The notes under the pieces are model-generated. The model was not told the DNA's origin. It was given only the letters and a program-made list of their open reading frames with translations, and did not search any database. A program made the position numbers and the translations under genes. A stretch of DNA of 10,421 bases from Litoreibacter sp. (GTDB lineage: Bacteria; Pseudomonadota; Alphaproteobacteria; Rhodobacterales; Rhodobacteraceae). This document shows, piece by piece, positions 7,735 through 10,421 of this stretch. The stretch spans positions 1-10,421 of the forward strand of contig JABDPP010000065.1 of the NCBI GenBank assembly GCA_013042765.1, given 5' to 3'. Numbering within the stretch: the stretch's first letter is position 1; every line of letters starts with the position of its first letter.

Positions 7735-7763
7735 TTCCGGATTCCCGGCATAAATCCGCGGAA
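7735..7763 (+). terminator. Bulged hairpin after miaB, possible terminator
   Basis: TTCCG-GATT (7735-7743) pairs with AATC-(CG bulge)-CGGAA (7753-7763) around a nine-base loop, 16 bp after the miaB stop. There is no U run after it, so it may instead be a 3'-end stabiliser or a rho-assisted site. Confidence 0.35.
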
Positions 7764-7842
7764 AATCCCCGAAATTGGGTGTGAAACCCCAGATATAGAC
7801 AAATTTATCTTCTTTCAGACAAGATTTTGATGAATACTTAAC

Positions 7843-7865
7843 CTGTTCGAGAGCGTTTCGAACAG
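7843..7865. promoter_or_regulatory. Inverted repeat CTGTTCGA-N7-TCGAACAG upstream of the small exported gene pair
   Basis: Perfect 8-bp arms separated by seven bases lie 45 bp before the ATG at 7910, directly downstream of an AT-rich stretch (7792-7841) that could hold the promoter. The same bases give GTTC-N7-TTTC, one mismatch from the alphaproteobacterial LexA box GTTC-N7-GTTC. The long symmetry suggests a dimeric repressor site; which factor is not known. Confidence 0.45.
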
Positions 7866-7909
7866 TGATTGAGTGTCGGCCTTTATGGCCCGTGTCGAGG
7901 GGATGCGAC

Positions 7910-8239
7910 ATGAAGAAACTATCGGATTTCGGATCTGGAGATGTGATGCGGCGTGGTCGGGCAGGGTTGCTCGGGCTTGTGATCGGCGTCTCGGTATGTG
8001 GCGGCGGTCTGGCGGAGGAGCTTTTTGTCTGGACCAAGGACGGCTACCGCAAGGCGACAGAAAGTGATGTCGGGCGCGACACACGGCGTTTCGTGAAAGC
8101 AGAGAAATACACCCCGACCGTCTGGATCGACCCCGACGGCTGTGAGCACTGGGTGATGGATGACGGCTTCGAGGGCTTCATGACCCCGCACCTGACCCGC
8201 GACGGCAAACCCGTCTGCCATGACCGGCCCGCACGATGA
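7910..8239 (+). CDS. Small exported protein with GCxHW/RDGKPVC two-cysteine domain
   Basis: A 109-residue protein of unknown function. The ATG at 7910 has GAGGGG upstream. An alternative in-frame ATG at 7946, with GGAG five bases before it, would give 97 residues and a more classical signal peptide. The segment RRGRAGLLGLVIGVSVCGGGLA (14-35) is a basic plus hydrophobic secretion signal, likely cut after A35, so the product should be periplasmic or secreted. The mature C-terminal part holds the conserved block WIDPDGCEHWVMDDGFEG, then RDGKPVC. Cysteines 78 and 103 could form a disulfide. The block recurs in the next gene with identical Cys-Cys spacing. I recall related WVDPDGC..HW motifs in roseobacter envelope proteins, some OmpA-like, without known function. 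The stop overlaps the next ATG (ATGA). Confidence 0.8.
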   Translation: MKKLSDFGSGDVMRRGRAGLLGLVIGVSVCGGGLAEELFVWTKDGYRKATESDVGRDTRRFVKAEKYTPTVWIDPDGCEHWVMDDGFEGFMTPHLTRDGKPVCHDRPAR

Positions 8240-8574
8240 GTGCGCTGGGCATCAAAGGCAGGGTGGCCGGAGCTTTTGCGGCGCTGGCCCTGCTGTCGGG
8301 CGGTTGCGGCATCGTTGGCGAAGGCAACCGGGGCGATACCACGCGCGATTACGGCGACGGGCTGTTCAGCGAGCGGGCCAAGGATCTCAGCACTTTGAAG
8401 GCGGGCATCTGGGTCGATCCGCGCGGCTGTGATCACTGGATCATCGATGACGGGATCGAGGGCTACCTGTCGACACGTCTGGATCGTGACGGAAAGCCGG
8501 TCTGCTCGGGCGTTGCGCCCAATGGATATGCAATCGGGGATTTCAAAGGCACCGATCTTGCCGATTCGATCTGA
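8236..8574 (+). CDS. Small putative lipoprotein, paralogue of the upstream exported protein
   Basis: A 112-residue protein, co-translated with the upstream gene by ATGA overlap. The N-terminus MSALGIKGRVAGAFAALALL followed by SGGC looks like a lipoprotein signal with lipidation at C24; position -3 is Ser rather than the usual Leu, so the lipobox is imperfect. After a polar linker comes the shared domain: WVDPRGCDHW (59-68), DDGIEG (71-76) and RDGKPVC (84-90). Cysteines C65 and C90 are spaced 25 residues apart, as in the neighbour. Over a 34-residue block the two proteins share 20 identical residues. The C-terminal tail (91-112) is acidic and unique to this copy. The pair therefore looks like a duplication whose copies took different destinations: one free in the periplasm, one anchored to a membrane. 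Function unknown. Confidence 0.8.
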   Translation: MSALGIKGRVAGAFAALALLSGGCGIVGEGNRGDTTRDYGDGLFSERAKDLSTLKAGIWVDPRGCDHWIIDDGIEGYLSTRLDRDGKPVCSGVAPNGYAIGDFKGTDLADSI

Positions 8575-8613
8575 GCTCGGCGCCTGCCGCCTCCTTTACC
8601 TGCTGCAATGTTT

Positions 8614-8647
8614 AAGTTTTGTGAAGTTTTCACGCAAGGTCTTGCGT
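8614..8647. promoter_or_regulatory. Overlapping direct and inverted repeats upstream of phoH
   Basis: Three symmetries overlap. AAGTTTT is repeated 10 bp apart (8614-8620 and 8624-8630). GTGAA-GTT-TTCAC is an inverted repeat (8621-8633). ACGCAAG-GT-CTTGCGT is a perfect 7-bp inverted repeat (8632-8647). The cluster ends 52 bp before the phoH start. This is operator-like; the final palindrome has no U run, so it is a poor terminator. A possible -10 (TATAGT, 8677-8682) lies downstream, with no good -35. Confidence 0.45.
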
Positions 8648-8686
8648 CGGATCGTCTGACTTGGCACCATCACTTGTATAGTCAGC

Positions 8687-8694
8687 GAGGGAGA
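8687..8694 (+). promoter_or_regulatory. Ribosome-binding site supporting the TTG start of phoH
   Basis: GAGGGAGA lies five bases before the TTG at 8700. The next in-frame ATG (8757) has no such site, which favours the TTG start. Confidence 0.6.
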
Positions 8695-8699
8695 TCGGA

Positions 8700-9722
8700 T
8701 TGACATTTAGCGCCCTGAACCCGCCCAGCGCGGAAGATCCAGACCATGAACTTCTCATGGAGTTTCCAGATAACAGGCTGCTGATTGATCTTTGCGGAGA
8801 ATTTGACCGGAACCTCGCTCATATAGAACAAATCCTCGACGTCCAGATCATCCGGCGCGGCAACCAGCTTGCGGTGATGGGTGAGGCGCGTGGCGAGGGC
8901 GCACGGGTGCTCAACGCGCTTTACGCACGGCTTGAGGCCCGCAAGCCGGTGGAGCCCGCCGATATCGATGCCGAGATCCGGATGCGCGACTCCGACAAGG
9001 GCACAGGATCCCGCGACGGCGACCAGCTGGAGATGTTCAAGGGCGGACAGGTCGAGATCAAGACCCGCAAGAAGACGGTTGAGCCCCGCACCCAGGCGCA
9101 GAAGGATTACGTCACCGCGCTCTACCAAAACGAGCTTGGCTTTGGCATCGGCCCCGCCGGCACCGGCAAAACCTATCTTGCGGTCGCTGTTGGCGTGTCG
9201 ATGTTTCTGACCGGCAATGTCGACCGGATCATTCTCAGCCGTCCGGCGGTGGAGGCAGGCGAACGGCTCGGCTTCCTGCCCGGTGACATGAAAGACAAGG
9301 TCGATCCCTATATGCAGCCGCTCTATGACGCGCTGAATGATTTCCTGCCCGGCAAGCAGACCGCCAAGCTGATCGAAGATAAGCGCATCGAGATCGCGCC
9401 GCTGGCCTTTATGCGTGGGCGCACGCTGTCGAACGCTTTCGTCGTTCTTGACGAGGCGCAGAACGCCACCACCATGCAGATGAAGATGTTCCTGACCCGT
9501 CTGGGCGAAGGCTCGCGCATGGTGATTACCGGCGACCGCTCACAGGTCGACCTGCCGCGCGGGGTCAAGTCCGGCCTGCGCGATGCCGAGGCGCTTCTGA
9601 ACGACGTGAAGGGCGTGTCGTTCAACTACTTCACGGCCAAGGACGTGGTGCGTCATCCGCTCGTCGCGCGGATCATCGAAGCCTATGACAAGGCAGAACT
9701 GAAGGCTGACAAACAGGCCTGA
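8700..9722 (+). CDS. phoH: PhoH family ATPase (YbeZ-type)
   Basis: Cytoplasmic P-loop ATPase of the PhoH/YbeZ family, linked in other bacteria to RNA metabolism and to the rRNA-processing endonuclease YbeY. The protein is 340 residues, typical in length. An N-terminal domain of about 20-85, probably RNA-binding (NRLLIDLCGEFDRNLAHIEQ and VQIIRRGNQLAVMGE), precedes a charged linker and the PhoH core. Walker A is GPAGTGKT (151-158), Walker B is VVLDEAQ (248-254), and further family blocks RPAVEAGERLGFLPGD and GDRSQVDLP are intact. The TTG at 8700 is chosen for its ribosome-binding site; ATG 8757 would remove the first 19 residues. It lies downstream of miaB, as is common, but with two small genes between. 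The gene usually next, ybeY, is missing here: a convergent nadX stop comes 25 bp after the phoH stop. Confidence 0.95.
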   Translation: MTFSALNPPSAEDPDHELLMEFPDNRLLIDLCGEFDRNLAHIEQILDVQIIRRGNQLAVMGEARGEGARVLNALYARLEARKPVEPADIDAEIRMRDSDKGTGSRDGDQLEMFKGGQVEIKTRKKTVEPRTQAQKDYVTALYQNELGFGIGPAGTGKTYLAVAVGVSMFLTGNVDRIILSRPAVEAGERLGFLPGDMKDKVDPYMQPLYDALNDFLPGKQTAKLIEDKRIEIAPLAFMRGRTLSNAFVVLDEAQNATTMQMKMFLTRLGEGSRMVITGDRSQVDLPRGVKSGLRDAEALLNDVKGVSFNYFTAKDVVRHPLVARIIEAYDKAELKADKQA

Positions 9723-9747
9723 GACGGCCGCTTTTGCGATCGCGCGC

Positions 9748-10421
9748 TCAGAAACCGACCGGGGCCGACATGGCCGCGATCTCCTTGACCATGCTCATCG
9801 CCGCCAGCGCCGAGGTGCGCGGATTGCCCGGCAGCGTGTTGCCCGCAATCTCGAAGCGCAGGCTGCCGAAATCGCCTTCCGCATGGATCTCGTGAATATT
9901 CGCCGTGGCGCCGGGATCCGCAATCAGCTGAACGCGGGTGGCGTCAAAGCCGAGCCCGGCCAGAGCCACCGCCGCGGCCACGTTTGCATTCTTGGGATAG
10001 AGCAGCGCCGCATCGCGGGCCGTACCGTCGAAATGGGCCTGTGCGGGACCGGTCATGGCCTCAAGCTCAAGCACCTCCCCGGCACGCGAGCCAACCCAGC
10101 CGCGCGGCGGTTTGCGGCCCGTATAGGTCACTGATTTCAACGTGCCCACGCGCGCGGCCCCGATCGCGTCCAGCGCGCCGATCGCGCCGGTGGCCAGATG
10201 CAGACGGCTGCCAGCGGCTTGTGCCGCATCCCGCAGCGCGGTGTGGAGCGCATCATCCGCCAGCGCGCCGATCGAGGCGGTTAACAGCGGACACCCACGT
10301 TCCAGCACCGATACGCCATGTTCACGCAGCCCGCCGTGGCCTGCGCATTCCACCACCAGATCCGGAACCTCTGGTGCGCCGGCCATCGAAAGGATCGCGG
10401 GCAACCCGCCAAGCGCGGCAC
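9748..10421 (-). CDS. nadX: L-aspartate dehydrogenase, 5' end outside window
   Basis: NAD(P)-dependent oxidative deamination of L-aspartate; the iminoaspartate product can feed quinolinate and NAD synthesis. About 224 C-terminal residues are visible. The frame stays open to the right edge (…AALGGLPAILS), so the start and the N-terminal Rossmann GxGxxG motif are outside; the in-frame TTG at 10404 is not the true start. Family blocks present include DLVVECAGHG, SIGALAD, ATGAIGALDAI, TYTGRKPP, GTARDAALLYPKNANVAAAVALAGLG, and NIHEIHAEG, which holds the conserved histidine region. NPRTSALAAMSMV lies near the C-terminus. The gene is convergent with phoH. NadA or NadC partners may lie to the right, but this cannot be seen. 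Confidence 0.93.
   Translation of the reverse strand, partial: AALGGLPAILSMAGAPEVPDLVVECAGHGGLREHGVSVLERGCPLLTASIGALADDALHTALRDAAQAAGSRLHLATGAIGALDAIGAARVGTLKSVTYTGRKPPRGWVGSRAGEVLELEAMTGPAQAHFDGTARDAALLYPKNANVAAAVALAGLGFDATRVQLIADPGATANIHEIHAEGDFGSLRFEIAGNTLPGNPRTSALAAMSMVKEIAAMSAPVGF

Noticed and set aside
7735..7865. Small RNA gene between miaB and the small exported genes
   Set aside because: There are two inverted repeats but no convincing promoter plus terminator pair bounding a transcript; they are better read as a 3'-end hairpin and an operator.
8662..8677. Sigma-54-like promoter TGGCAC...TTG before phoH
   Set aside because: The spacing is one base too long and the -12 element reads TTGT rather than TTGC; sigma-54 sites tolerate little spacing change.

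Overview
The window looks like chromosomal DNA from an alphaproteobacterium, most likely of the Rhodobacterales (roseobacter) group. The reasons are high GC, tight packing, and a gene set typical of that group: a CheB-CheR fusion, truA, the ycjX/ycjF pair (DUF463 and TIGR01620/DUF697 families), miaB, a PhoH-like ATPase and an L-aspartate dehydrogenase. No insertion sequence, phage gene, CRISPR array, tRNA or rRNA was seen. This is mostly core-genome housekeeping DNA, with some poorly characterised genes and several symmetric regulatory-looking sites between genes.

Layout. Positions 1-1111 (minus strand) hold the N-terminal 370 residues of a methylesterase/methyltransferase chemotaxis fusion that runs off the left edge. 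A 215-bp divergent spacer follows, with a near-CtrA box and a leader predicted to fold into three small hairpins, each with GGGG in its loop. The leader precedes an unrecognised 222-residue protein (1327-1995, plus). Convergent to it is truA (2009-2782, minus). The 93-bp truA/ycjX divergent spacer carries two perfect inverted repeats. ycjX (2876-4291) and ycjF (4288-5328) overlap by ATGA and form an operon. After a GC-rich intergenic element and a terminator comes an unrecognised, possibly glycosyltransferase-like gene (5411-6283, minus), divergent from miaB (6391-7719, plus).

Between miaB and phoH lie two small exported proteins (7910-8239 and 8236-8574). They overlap by ATGA and share a domain with two cysteines, so they look like an ancient tandem duplication. 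The first has a secretory signal and the second a lipoprotein-like signal. phoH (8700-9722) uses a TTG start. It is not followed by ybeY, its usual partner, but by a convergent aspartate dehydrogenase gene (9748-10421, minus) that runs off the right edge.

How the genes fit together: truA and miaB are both tRNA-modification enzymes acting on the anticodon arm. phoH belongs to the RNA-metabolism neighbourhood often linked to miaB. ycjX/ycjF are a stress-associated P-loop protein and its membrane partner. nadX can feed NAD synthesis. The least explained parts are the GGGG-loop leader at 1261-1326, the paired small exported proteins, the 5411-6283 protein, and the palindromes in the truA/ycjX, miaB/small-gene and lipoprotein/phoH gaps.
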